In this document: positions 56,632 through 64,000 of the stretch, piece by piece
Layout: every line of letters starts with the position of its first letter
Position numbering within the stretch: position 1 is the first letter of the stretch
Assembly (NCBI RefSeq): GCF_006711645.1
Contig: NZ_CP041247.1
Location: forward strand, 2,232,001 to 2,296,000
DNA: 64,000 bases
Source of the DNA: Klebsiella electrica
GTDB taxonomy: Bacteria > Pseudomonadota > Gammaproteobacteria > Enterobacterales > Enterobacteriaceae
Direction of reading: 5' to 3'
Translations under genes and position numbers: made by a program
The notes under the pieces: generated by a model
The model's input: the letters and a program-made list of their open reading frames with translations, nothing else
What the model was told of the DNA's origin: nothing
The model's database searches: none

Positions 56632-57420
56632 TCAGAAGCCCGGGACGATTTTGCCCTTGTAGCGGGTCAGAATAAAATTGCGTACCGCGTCGGAGTGCAG
56701 CGCTTTCGCCAGCTTCTGGATCCCCGGATCGTTGAGGTTATCGGGACGGGCCACCAGATACTCGACGTACAGATCGCTGCCTTTTTCCACCAGCAGGGCT
56801 TTATCGGTATCGATCCCTGCTTCCAGCGCATAGTTGGCGAATATAAACGCCAGATCGACCTGATTCACCGCCCGCGCCAGCATGGCGCCTTCCAGCTCGC
56901 GAATTTTAAAATGATGCGGGTTGGCGACGATATCTTTGGTTGCCGACTGCGGATCTTTCGGGTTTTTCAGCGTGATCAAACCCGCATCGCTCAGCATTAC
57001 CAGCGCCCGCCCGGTGTTGACCGGGTCGTTAGGGATAGCGATGGTGGCGCCATCCGGCAGCGCTTTGATGTCGTGGTATTTGCTGGAGTAGGCGCCAAAC
57101 GGTTCAATATGGACGCCCACCACCGGCACCAGATGCGTATGTCGCGTCTGGTTGTAGTTATCGAGGAATGGACGGTACTGATAGTAGTTGGCGTCGAGGT
57201 TTTTCTCCGCCAGCTGTTGGTTGGGCTGAATAAAGTCGTTAAAGACTTTGATTTTCAAATCCACGCCCTGTCTGGCCAGCTCCGGCTTGACGAACTCAAG
57301 GATTTCCGCGTGCGGTACCGGCGTGGCGCCGACGGTCAGCGTCTCGCTGGCGGCGGCAGAGGCGGAGAAGAGGGTTAGCAGTCCGGCCGCGATAAGGGTC
57401 TTGTGCACTATTTTTTTCAT
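56632..57420 (-). CDS. MetQ/NlpA-family binding protein of a methionine-type ABC importer
   Basis: 262 residues. The signal peptide MKKIVHKTLIAAGLLTLFSA ends near SAAAS, without a lipobox Cys, so a soluble periplasmic protein rather than the usual MetQ lipoprotein is predicted. LTVGATPVPHAEILEFVKPE, NDFIQPNQQLAEKNLDANYY and IAIPNDPVNTGRALVMLSDAG are strong NlpA-family motifs. It lies between the MetI-type and MetN-type genes. Relatives bind methionine or other sulfur compounds; the substrate may be different here. Confidence 0.88.
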   Translation of the reverse strand: MKKIVHKTLIAAGLLTLFSASAAASETLTVGATPVPHAEILEFVKPELARQGVDLKIKVFNDFIQPNQQLAEKNLDANYYQYRPFLDNYNQTRHTHLVPVVGVHIEPFGAYSSKYHDIKALPDGATIAIPNDPVNTGRALVMLSDAGLITLKNPKDPQSATKDIVANPHHFKIRELEGAMLARAVNQVDLAFIFANYALEAGIDTDKALLVEKGSDLYVEYLVARPDNLNDPGIQKLAKALHSDAVRNFILTRYKGKIVPGF

Positions 57421-57450
57421 GGTTTTTTCCTTGGAAAGTCGCGTGTCTTC

Positions 57451-58125
57451 TTATTTACGGCTCACGTAACGCACAAGGCGGTCGCCGCTCATCTGTAAAA
57501 CCTGTACCAGGGCAATCAGCAGCAGGACGGTGACTACCATCACGTCGGTCTGAAAGCGCTGGTAGCCAAAACGAATCGCCAGATCCCCGAGCCCGCCGCC
57601 GCCGATAACCCCGGCCATAGAGGTGTAATCCACCAGCAAAATCGCGGTGACGGTGACGGCGGCAAGCAGACCGGCGCGCGATTCGGGCAGCAGGGTGTGC
57701 CAGATCAGCTGCGCGGTATTGCCGCCCATTGACCAACTGGCCTCCACCAGACCGTGATCGACCTCGCGCAAGGCGCTTTCCACCAGCCGGGCGAAGAAGG
57801 GGGCGCAGCCCGCCACCAGCGGCGGAATGGTGCCCTCTACGCCCAGAGAGGTGCCGGTTATTAAGGTGGTGACCGGGATCATCACGATCAGCAAAATAAT
57901 GAACGGCAGCGAACGCAGGACGTTGACGCAAAACGACAGCAGGCGATACAGCCGCGGGGCGTGCAGCAGTCGCGGCTGGCCGGTGAGGTAGAGGACAATC
58001 CCCAGCGGCAAGCCGAACAGCACGGTAAAGCCCAGCGAACACCCCAGCATGATTAACGTGTCGATGCCCGCCTGCGTCACATCGTTCCAGTCGATATCGG
58101 CAAAAAACTCCAGCACGGGGGCCAC
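57451..58125 (-). CDS. MetI-family permease of a methionine-type ABC importer
   Basis: 224 residues with five to six membrane segments. The MetI coupling region VEASWSMGGNTAQLIWHTLLP is near residue 130, with SLPFIILLIVMIPVTTLITG and MAGVIGGGGLGDLAIRFGYQ typical of the family. It follows the SfnB-type gene by one base (58127 versus 58125) and precedes the MetQ-like gene by 30 bases, so the order is sfnB, metI, metQ, metN-like. Confidence 0.9.
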   Translation of the reverse strand: MAPVLEFFADIDWNDVTQAGIDTLIMLGCSLGFTVLFGLPLGIVLYLTGQPRLLHAPRLYRLLSFCVNVLRSLPFIILLIVMIPVTTLITGTSLGVEGTIPPLVAGCAPFFARLVESALREVDHGLVEASWSMGGNTAQLIWHTLLPESRAGLLAAVTVTAILLVDYTSMAGVIGGGGLGDLAIRFGYQRFQTDVMVVTVLLLIALVQVLQMSGDRLVRYVSRK

Positions 58126-58126
58126 C

Positions 58127-59350
58127 TCAGTTCCAGTCGTGACGCTGCGGGCGAACGCCGTTTAAGACCCAGTTGCCGAGCAGCTGATATTTCCAGCGTA
58201 CCGGGTCGTGCAGGGTGTGAACGCGCGCATTGCGCCAGTGGCGATCGAAGTGGTAGCGGTTGCTGGTCGCCCGGGTGCCGCTGAGTTCAAACAGCCGGCT
58301 GGCGGCGTCAAGGGCCACTTCGGTGGTGAACACTTTGGCCCGGGCCACGGCGATGGAGGCCTGCGCCACATGCTCCTCGCTGAGATCATGTTTGAAGCGG
58401 TCGAGGACCTTGCCCGCCTGCTCCAGCAGCGCCTCGGCGGCGGCCAGTCGGCTATCGATCTGCCCGATATGGTAGATGGTGAGCGGATCGTCGCTGGCCC
58501 GTTCGACGCCGGCATCAATCCACGGGCGGGCGAACTGGCGCACGAACGCGACCGTATCATTGAGAGCCGCGCGGGCGATCCCGGCATCAATCGCGGCGGT
58601 GGTGAGCTGGGCGAAGGGGCCGGCGAGCGTCGGCACGGCATAAGATTCCCACGTCGGGAAAAGATGGAACGGCGCGACTGCCAGGTTCTCCGCCAGGACC
58701 GTACCGCTGGCGGTATTGCGCTGACCCAGGCAGTCCCAGTCATCGAGCACCGTCAGACCGGCGCTGTCACGCGGTACGAAAGCCAGCTGCGCGCGATCGT
58801 CGGCGTCCAGCGCCAGAATGCCGAGCCAGTGGGCGTAGAGCGATCCGGTGCAATAGCCCTTGCGCCCGTTGATGTACAGACCATCACCGCGACTTTCCAG
58901 CCGGGTGCGGATATCGAGCACCGTTTTGCCGCCGGTCTCGGAGAGCGCGTTGGCAAAACGATGCCCTTGCAACACCAGGCCAAAAAAGAAGGCCTGCTGC
59001 TCTGGGCTGCCCTGCAGACGAATATCCTCAAGCAGGCAGTAGTGGTTTTGCGGGATTTGCCCGAGCGACGGATCGGCGGCGGAGATGATGGCAATCACCT
59101 GGGCGAGGGTCGCGGCGGAAACCTCGGCACCGCCCCATTGGCGCGGCACCGTAATGCCCCACAGACCGCTGTTGGAGAAGGTATCGATAATCTCTGGCGC
59201 GACCGTGCCGCTGCGATCGCGTTCTGCGGCTCCCGGTTGCAGCAGCAGGGCTATTTCGTGGGCAATGGCGATGGCTTCTTCATCGCTGCGGATGACATGG
59301 GCATCCGGCGAATGGCGGGTATAGCTGACAGGCGTTTGGCGTTCTGACAT
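58127..59350 (-). CDS. SfnB-family acyl-CoA-dehydrogenase-like flavin enzyme (sulfur acquisition)
   Basis: 407 residues from ATG 59350; an in-frame extension to 59386 starts with TTG and has no ribosome site. The acyl-CoA dehydrogenase fold is visible: GLWGITVPRQWGGAEVSAATL, the RFANALSETGGK flavin/substrate loop and the C-terminal SRLFELSGTRATSNRYHFDR, WRNARVHTLHDP. The Glu that acts as base in true acyl-CoA dehydrogenases is not evident, in line with the SfnB/DszC-type flavin-dependent monooxygenases used in organosulfur desulfurisation. It heads the operon with MetI/Q/N-like importer genes, which supports a sulfur-scavenging function. Confidence 0.85.
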   Translation of the reverse strand: MSERQTPVSYTRHSPDAHVIRSDEEAIAIAHEIALLLQPGAAERDRSGTVAPEIIDTFSNSGLWGITVPRQWGGAEVSAATLAQVIAIISAADPSLGQIPQNHYCLLEDIRLQGSPEQQAFFFGLVLQGHRFANALSETGGKTVLDIRTRLESRGDGLYINGRKGYCTGSLYAHWLGILALDADDRAQLAFVPRDSAGLTVLDDWDCLGQRNTASGTVLAENLAVAPFHLFPTWESYAVPTLAGPFAQLTTAAIDAGIARAALNDTVAFVRQFARPWIDAGVERASDDPLTIYHIGQIDSRLAAAEALLEQAGKVLDRFKHDLSEEHVAQASIAVARAKVFTTEVALDAASRLFELSGTRATSNRYHFDRHWRNARVHTLHDPVRWKYQLLGNWVLNGVRPQRHDWN

Positions 59351-59849
59351 ACGGATTTCTCGTGTTAACTCAATGGTTATATGCAAAAAATAGATAAATA
59401 AATAACCTATAATTCCAGCGTGTTATATGTGAATAGCAAAGCCTGTGCCAGCTCGCGACGATTTTTTAGATAATTAAAATCAATGGCTTAGGTTTTTATC
59501 TGCGCCGGTGGGCTGCTGCAAATGCAGCGACGGTGGCAGCAGGCTGTTGCATTTCCGCCAGTCTGCGGCGGGAAAATTGAATATTGCCGTCCATGACATT
59601 CCGTTAGCGGTGGCGCGATGCCTGGTCTGGAGAGGCGGATAACATCCATATTGACGGCTGTCGCTCCGACACGCGGGCGGAACGGCATGAATTTGCTCTG
59701 CCGGGAGCTTGTTGGCACGTTCAAAATCAAAACATGCATGCTGGCGGGCAGGGAAATCAGCCGTGGAGAGCGCTTTTTTTGCACGCGGTTATTTCCAGAT
59801 GGACATATATGAATTAGCATATGTTTTAATGTCACGTAAGGAACCGAAA
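59351..59849. promoter_or_regulatory. Intergenic region with candidate ArsR operator
   Basis: This 499-bp gap holds the sfnB promoter side and the ars promoter. ACATAT (59803-59808) and ATATGT (59819-59824) form an inverted repeat with a 10-bp centre, just before the arsR start, where ArsR is expected to bind. I see no supportable gene. The open readings in it (for example minus 59488-59835) have no recognisable features. Confidence 0.5.
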
Positions 59850-60170
59850 ATGCCGCATCCGCTAGAAGTTTTTAAAGTCTTGTCCGACGCCACGCGCCTG
59901 ACGGTCGTGATGTTGCTCAGAGAGCGAGGTGAGCTGTGCGTCTGCGATATTTGCGCGCTGACAGCGGAGTCCCAGCCCAAAATATCCCGTCATATGGCGA
60001 TCCTTCGCCAGAGCGGGCTGGTTATTGACCGTCGGGAAGGGAAATGGGTGCACTACCGCTTGTCGCCGCATATGCCGGCCTGGGCGGCAGAGATCGTCGA
60101 CAGCGCATGGCGATGCCTGCGGGATGAGGTGCGCGCCCGGCTGGCTGACGCGGCGCCGTCTTCCTGCTGA
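59850..60170 (+). CDS. arsR: ArsR, arsenite/antimonite-responsive repressor
   Basis: 106 residues from ATG 59850, preceded by AAGGA (59838-59842) with 7-base spacing. Longer in-frame starts (59709, 59829) have no ribosome site or family homology. The metal-sensing cysteines are in ELCVCDICAL, the ArsR Cys pattern, and the winged helix is LSDATRLTVVMLLRE plus ESQPKISRHMAILRQSGLV. It represses arsB/arsC, next in the operon, and is released by arsenite. Confidence 0.93.
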   Translation: MPHPLEVFKVLSDATRLTVVMLLRERGELCVCDICALTAESQPKISRHMAILRQSGLVIDRREGKWVHYRLSPHMPAWAAEIVDSAWRCLRDEVRARLADAAPSSC

Positions 60171-60215
60171 TGACCGCTTAATATATCTGTTATTACATAT
60201 TTGATGGGGTGGGGC

Positions 60216-61508
60216 ATGCTGCTCGCAGGGACCATTTTCTTATTCACGCTGCTGCTGGTTATCTGGCAGCCGAAGGGACTCGGCATCGGCTGGAGCGCGA
60301 GCCTCGGGGCGGTGCTGGCGCTGGCGTCCGGCGTTATTCAACTGAGCGATATTCCGCTGGTGTGGAATATTGTCTGGAACGCCACGGCGGCGTTTATTGC
60401 GGTGATCGTTATCAGCCTGCTGCTGGACGAGTCGGGTTTTTTCTCCTGGGCGGCCCTGCACGTTGCCCGCTGGGGGAACGGGCGCGGGCGGATGCTGTTT
60501 AGCTGGATAATTGTGCTGGGCGCCGTCGTGGCCGCGCTGTTTGCTAACGATGGCGCGGCGCTGATTCTGACTCCCATCGTCATCGCGATGCTGTCGGCGC
60601 TGGGGTTCAGCCCGCGCGCGACGCTGGCCTTTGTGATGGCCGCCGGGTTTATTGCCGATTCCGCCAGCCTGCCGCTGGTGGTGTCGAATCTGGTCAATAT
60701 TGTTTCGGCCGACTTTTTCCATCTGGGCTTCAGCACCTATGCGGCGGTTATGGTGCCGGTCGATATCGCAGCGATCCTCGCAACCCTGGCGATGCTGCAT
60801 CTGGTCTTTCGCCGCGATATTCCGCCGGTCTACGATCTGGCGCTGTTGCCTGAACCGGCCAGCGCGATTAAAGACCGTCCGACGTTCCTGACCGGCTGGG
60901 TGGTGCTGGTGGCATTGCTGGCCGGCTTTTTCGTCCTCGAACCGCGGGGGATCCCGGTCAGCGCGATTGCCGCCACCGGAGCCGCGGTGCTGCTGGCGGT
61001 AGCGAAAACGGGACGGGTCATTAATACGGGCAACGTGCTGCGCGGCGCGCCGTGGCAAATCGTCGTCTTTTCGCTGGGGATGTATCTGGTTGTCTACGGT
61101 CTGCGCAATGCCGGGTTAACCGCGGCGCTCTCCGCGGTGCTGAATGTGCTGGCGGAAAACGGGCTGTGGGTGGCGACGTTCGGTACCGGGGTGCTGACGG
61201 CGTTCCTCTCGTCGCTGATGAATAATATGCCGACGGTACTGGTCGGGGCGCTGTCCATTGATGGCAGCACGGCAACCGGGGTGATCAAAGAGGCGATGAT
61301 CTACGCCAACGTCATTGGCTGCGATCTGGGGCCTAAAATCACGCCCATCGGCAGCCTTGCGACGCTGCTCTGGCTGCATGTTCTGGCGCAAAAGAACAGG
61401 GCTATCTCCTGGGGCTACTATTTCCGTACCGGGATCGTTATGACCCTGCCGGTACTGCTGGTGACGCTGGCCGCACTGGCCTGGCGTCTCTCTTTTTCTC
61501 TGTCGTGA
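60216..61508 (+). CDS. arsB: ArsB, arsenite/antimonite efflux pump
   Basis: 430 residues from ATG 60216; upstream in-frame starts at 60201 and 60204 add a few residues, and E. coli ArsB has 429. About 12 membrane segments, with [20 protein letters not shown] near the N-terminus, [18 protein letters not shown] and [20 protein letters not shown] as family signatures. It extrudes arsenite using the proton gradient and is the pump of the plain three-gene ars operon (no ArsA). Confidence 0.95.
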   Translation: MLLAGTIFLFTLLLVIWQPKGLGIGWSASLGAVLALASGVIQLSDIPLVWNIVWNATAAFIAVIVISLLLDESGFFSWAALHVARWGNGRGRMLFSWIIVLGAVVAALFANDGAALILTPIVIAMLSALGFSPRATLAFVMAAGFIADSASLPLVVSNLVNIVSADFFHLGFSTYAAVMVPVDIAAILATLAMLHLVFRRDIPPVYDLALLPEPASAIKDRPTFLTGWVVLVALLAGFFVLEPRGIPVSAIAATGAAVLLAVAKTGRVINTGNVLRGAPWQIVVFSLGMYLVVYGLRNAGLTAALSAVLNVLAENGLWVATFGTGVLTAFLSSLMNNMPTVLVGALSIDGSTATGVIKEAMIYANVIGCDLGPKITPIGSLATLLWLHVLAQKNRAISWGYYFRTGIVMTLPVLLVTLAALAWRLSFSLS

Positions 61509-61517
61509 GAACCTGAT

Positions 61518-61943
61518 ATGAGCAATACCATCATTTATCACAACCCGGATTGCGGCACGTCGCGCAATACGCTGGCCATGATCCGCAACAGCGGTATTGA
61601 GCCGACGATTATCTACTATCTCGACACGCCGCCGTCGCGGGAAGAGTTAGTGGCACTGATTGCGGCGATGGGGATAACGGTGCGCGCGCTGCTGCGCAAA
61701 AACGTCGAACCCTACGCGCAGCTGGGGCTTGATGATGACACCCTTAGCGATGAACAACTGATCGCGTGTATGTTGCAGCAGCCGATCCTGATTAACCGGC
61801 CCATCGTGGTCACCCCGTTGGGCACACGCCTTTGTCGTCCGTCGGAAGTGGTGCTGGAGATCCTTACCCAGCCGCAGAAACAGCCATTTCGCAAGGAGGA
61901 TGGGGAATGGGTCGTGGCGCCTTCAGACCAGCGGCAGCCATAA
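61518..61943 (+). CDS. arsC: ArsC, glutaredoxin-dependent arsenate reductase
   Basis: 141 residues with the active-site Cys12 in HNPDCGTSRNTLAMIRNSG and the catalytic arginines further on (for example RPIVVTPLGTRLCRPSE, where Arg94 and Arg107 equivalents occur). It reduces arsenate to arsenite, which ArsB then exports. Nine bases follow arsB. Its 3' end overlaps the opposite-strand chloramphenicol acetyltransferase remnant by 21 bases. Confidence 0.95.
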   Translation: MSNTIIYHNPDCGTSRNTLAMIRNSGIEPTIIYYLDTPPSREELVALIAAMGITVRALLRKNVEPYAQLGLDDDTLSDEQLIACMLQQPILINRPIVVTPLGTRLCRPSEVVLEILTQPQKQPFRKEDGEWVVAPSDQRQP

Positions 61944-62225
61944 GGCATCCGGCCCGGAAAATCCCGCTTCAGCCTGAGTGAAAAAGCGCCTGACGTGTAG
62001 CCCATCCACAAAAGCGTGGTTGAATTTACCCGCGACCGCAATGACGCCGTTTTTCAGTTTGCCTCAGCTGAGCGCGGGGACCGCTGCGCCCGTATACAGG
62101 CGCGGCGCTTCTACCGGCACACAGAGGTAAAAGCCAGGATGGGCAAAGGTACGAGAAAACTCGAAATGATCCCGGCGATGCCAGCTCTCTTTATCGATGA
62201 CATGGTCGGTGGCTACGGCACGTTC
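61923..62225 (-). pseudogene. Remnant of a chloramphenicol O-acetyltransferase (type A)
   Basis: On the minus strand one frame runs HVIDKESWHRRDHFEFSR, then FAHPGFYLCVPVEAPRLYTG, an in-frame TGA at 62066-62064, then GKLKNGVIAVAGKFNHAFVD and GLHV to a stop at 61923. These match the N-terminal and C-terminal ends of CatA-type enzymes (the HAxxDGxHV active-site motif with catalytic His). About the middle half of the usual 215 residues is missing, the upstream start is unclear, and there is an internal stop. It is a decayed gene that cannot give resistance. The convergent arsC overlaps its 3' end. Confidence 0.75.
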
Positions 62226-62251
62226 CTGCTCGAAATGGGGGGCAGGGATGA

Positions 62252-62635
62252 CTATGCAACGATTTCTATCAGATTGCCATCCGGGTCTTTGATCACCGCT
62301 TCGTAATAGCCGTCGCCGGTCGTGCGCGGCGGAGAGACTAAAATCCCCTGTGTTTCTGCCCGCTTCGCCAGCGCATCGACCTGCTGCTCGCCGCCGACGG
62401 AGATAGCCAGGTGCGCCCAGCCGGTGTGGTTATTGTCCGGCGCGATCGTCTGCAGCCCCGGCTTGCTCATCAGCTCAATGGCGATATCTTCGCCGATTTT
62501 CACAAAATAAGATTCAAAGCCGGGATTGGTCCGGCTGCAATATTTTTCGTTAATCTGGCCGCTGAAGAAACCGCTCCAGAAACGGGCCTGTTGTTCGAGC
62601 TGACGAGTCCAGAGGGCGATATGGGCAATTTTCAT
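62252..62635 (-). CDS. VOC (glyoxalase/bleomycin resistance-like) family protein
   Basis: 127 residues from ATG 62635, with AGAGG and a 6-base spacing; a longer in-frame reading to 62761 is not used. It shows the VOC paired beta-alpha-beta-beta-beta pattern: KIAHIALWTRQLEQQARFWS, GWAHLAISVGGEQQVDALAK and the C-terminal IKDPDGNLIEIVA, where His (IAHIAL), His (GWAHLA) and the final Glu are probable metal ligands. Whether it is a lyase, an isomerase or a binding protein is not known. It is divergent from a DeoR regulator gene. Confidence 0.8.
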   Translation of the reverse strand: MKIAHIALWTRQLEQQARFWSGFFSGQINEKYCSRTNPGFESYFVKIGEDIAIELMSKPGLQTIAPDNNHTGWAHLAISVGGEQQVDALAKRAETQGILVSPPRTTGDGYYEAVIKDPDGNLIEIVA

Positions 62636-62725
62636 TTTTACCTCTTTACTGAGTAGGTTGACAGAGCCGGGTGGATGCATGATCATGCTCTTTAATGCTC
62701 GATTAAGATGAATTAAGGAGTTGAT

Positions 62726-63496
62726 TTGCTCGATTATGCGGCTTTCCCCCAACAACGACAAGCACTGATTTGTCAGATCCTCCAGGAAAACGGTCGGGTG
62801 GTTTGTAGCGAGCTGGCCAGCCGCTTAAACGTCTCTGAGCATACCATTCGCCGGGATCTGCATGAACTTAGCAAAGACGGGTTCTGTAAAAAGGTGTACG
62901 GCGGCGCGGTAATGAACCTGCCGGAAGCCGGGGATTACAGCGAGCGGAAAGACAAAAATGCGGCAACAAAGCTCAGAATCGCGCAGAAATGCGCAAGACT
63001 GGTGAAGCCCGGCGGCTGCATTTTTATCGATACCGGTACCACCAATCTGGCGATGGCGGAGGCGCTGCCTGCCGAACTGGCGTTAACGGTGGTGACCAAT
63101 TCGCCGGAAATCGCCGCAGAGCTGCTCAAAAAGCCGCTGTATGACGTGGTGATGCTTGGCGGGCAGGTTCAGCGAGCGTCGGGCGGCTGCGTGGGGACCT
63201 CGGCGGTGGCTCAGTTGCAGGGGGTGCTGTTTGATCAGGGGTTTATCGGCGGCTGCGCGATGGCGCCGGAATCCGGCCTGACCGGGTTTGACTATGCCGA
63301 TTGCGAATTTAAAAAAGCGGTGATTAAACAGTGCAGTGAAATTATCGTCGGGCTGACCTCGGATAAAATTCCGGCGGTGGCCCGTTTCGTGGTCGCGCAG
63401 AGCAGCGATATCGATGTGCTGGTGGTGGAGGAGAACATCAGTCGCGAGTATCGCGACACGTTTCGCGAGCACGATATCCGTATTTATACCGTCTGA
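62726..63496 (+). CDS. DeoR-family transcriptional regulator
   Basis: 256 residues starting at TTG 62726, five bases after AAGGAG (62715-62720). The N-terminal HTH (QRQALICQILQENGRVVCSE, LASRLNVSEHTIRRDLHELS) and the sugar-phosphate-binding domain (CIFIDTGTTNLAMAEALP, IGLTSDKIPAVARF) are typical. It probably represses a sugar or VOC-linked gene; the divergent VOC gene is a plausible partner. Confidence 0.88.
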   Translation: MLDYAAFPQQRQALICQILQENGRVVCSELASRLNVSEHTIRRDLHELSKDGFCKKVYGGAVMNLPEAGDYSERKDKNAATKLRIAQKCARLVKPGGCIFIDTGTTNLAMAEALPAELALTVVTNSPEIAAELLKKPLYDVVMLGGQVQRASGGCVGTSAVAQLQGVLFDQGFIGGCAMAPESGLTGFDYADCEFKKAVIKQCSEIIVGLTSDKIPAVARFVVAQSSDIDVLVVEENISREYRDTFREHDIRIYTV

Positions 63497-63693
63497 CCCG
63501 TTGCCTGCGCGATGGCTAACCCCCGTAGACTTAGCCGCTGCCGGGTATTGCTCGCCCGCCTGCCGGTAAACGATCGGCGCTGCAACCGACAGATTGCATT
63601 TGAATAACGATTCCTATTCTTTGCCGCGATGCTACACTGACAAACTGTGATCTTTGTCATACCGTAATTCATACCGAGAAAAGAGACACTGCT

Positions 63694-64000
63694 ATGCAAC
63701 ATATCATTGAGGGCTTCCTCAACTTCCAGAAAGAGATCTTCCCGCAGCGTAAAGAGCTGTTCCGCAGCCTGGCCTCCAGCCAGAATCCCAAAGCGCTGTT
63801 TATCTCCTGTTCTGATAGCCGCCTGGTGCCAGAACTGGTCACCCAGCAGGAACCTGGACAGCTCTTTGTCATTCGTAACGCGGGGAATATCGTGCCCTCA
63901 TTCGGGCCAGAGCCAGGCGGCGTTTCCGCGACTATCGAATATGCCGTAGTGGCGCTGGGCGTCACCGATATTGTTATTTGCGGCCACTCCAACTGCGGCG
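63694..64000 (+). CDS. cynT: Beta-class carbonic anhydrase, CynT-like (partial, cut by window end)
   Basis: Beta-carbonic anhydrase that interconverts CO2 and bicarbonate. The first 102 residues are seen. The zinc ligand motif [14 protein letters not shown] contains the Cys and Asp-Arg dyad, and the second pair HSNCG (His and Cys) lies at the window end. Sequence is closest to E. coli CynT ([23 protein letters not shown]), as recalled; the usual length is about 219 residues, so roughly half is outside. Whether cynS/cynX follow cannot be seen. Confidence 0.85.
   Translation, partial: MQHIIEGFLNFQKEIFPQRKELFRSLASSQNPKALFISCSDSRLVPELVTQQEPGQLFVIRNAGNIVPSFGPEPGGVSATIEYAVVALGVTDIVICGHSNCG

Noticed and set aside
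59488..59835. 115-residue minus-strand reading in the sfnB-arsR gap
   Set aside because: No motif, atypical composition and no upstream ribosome site. It overlaps the ars promoter.
63600..63625. GAATAACGATTCCTATTC as a Fur or similar box before the carbonic anhydrase gene
   Set aside because: The similarity is only partial, and carbonic anhydrase genes are not typical Fur targets.

Overview
The window is a high-GC enterobacterial chromosome segment. A Klebsiella/Raoultella-type genome fits best, because a budABC-budR acetoin/2,3-butanediol locus lies on the same 64 kb as an mhp 3-hydroxyphenylpropionate operon, an ars operon and many transporters with ortholog-like sequences. I cannot fix the species. 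I see no integrase, transposase, CRISPR array, tRNA or rRNA. The segment reads as a metabolic and transport-rich accessory part of the chromosome rather than a mobile element.

Layout. 1-7000: divergent mhpR and mhpABCDFE (phenylpropionate meta-cleavage), with a clear MhpR operator. 7168-7899: a PgeF/YfiH-type protein. 7945-15285: a TonB siderophore receptor divergent from a Fec/Fep-type ABC importer and a trailing RpiR-type regulator, with two Fur-like boxes between them. 15382-17687: a polar amino-acid ABC importer. 17762-20406: an MFS transporter divergent from an M20 amidohydrolase. 20465-22615: an FdhF-type formate dehydrogenase with Cys in place of selenocysteine and a sigma-54-type promoter. 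22856-26016: an HcxB-like dehydrogenase, a 41-residue membrane protein, an AraC regulator and a small gene interrupted by TGA.

26056-36919: an unusual locus with two PhyH-family Fe(II)/2-oxoglutarate oxygenases, a class II aldolase, an amino-acid ABC importer with fused permease and ATPase, a LysR regulator and an Fbp-type ABC importer. No characterised pathway that I know combines these parts. It is the best candidate here for an undescribed catabolic system.

37050-41292: budC-budB-budA divergent from budR. 41338-42440: two cold-shock proteins (one with a cold-box leader) and a YnfU-type zinc ribbon. 42616-49383: a 3-hydroxybutyrate/short-chain acid catabolic operon (bdhA, GntP permease, 3-hydroxyacyl-CoA dehydrogenase, thiolase, CoA-transferase) divergent from a LysR regulator. 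49431-55380: a 46-residue acidic peptide gene and a five-gene Dpp/Opp importer. 55529-59350: a MetNIQ-like importer whose ATPase gene is frameshifted, plus an SfnB-type flavin monooxygenase/dehydrogenase. This looks like a sulfur-scavenging module. 59850-61943: arsRBC. 61923-62225: a decayed chloramphenicol acetyltransferase. 62252-64000: a VOC protein, a DeoR regulator and the start of a CynT-type carbonic anhydrase, cut by the window end.

Taken together the window is a string of import-plus-catabolism modules, each with its own regulator: aromatic acids, iron chelates, amino acids, ketone-body-type acids, peptides and organosulfur. Functions are assigned from recalled family motifs, not from database searches.
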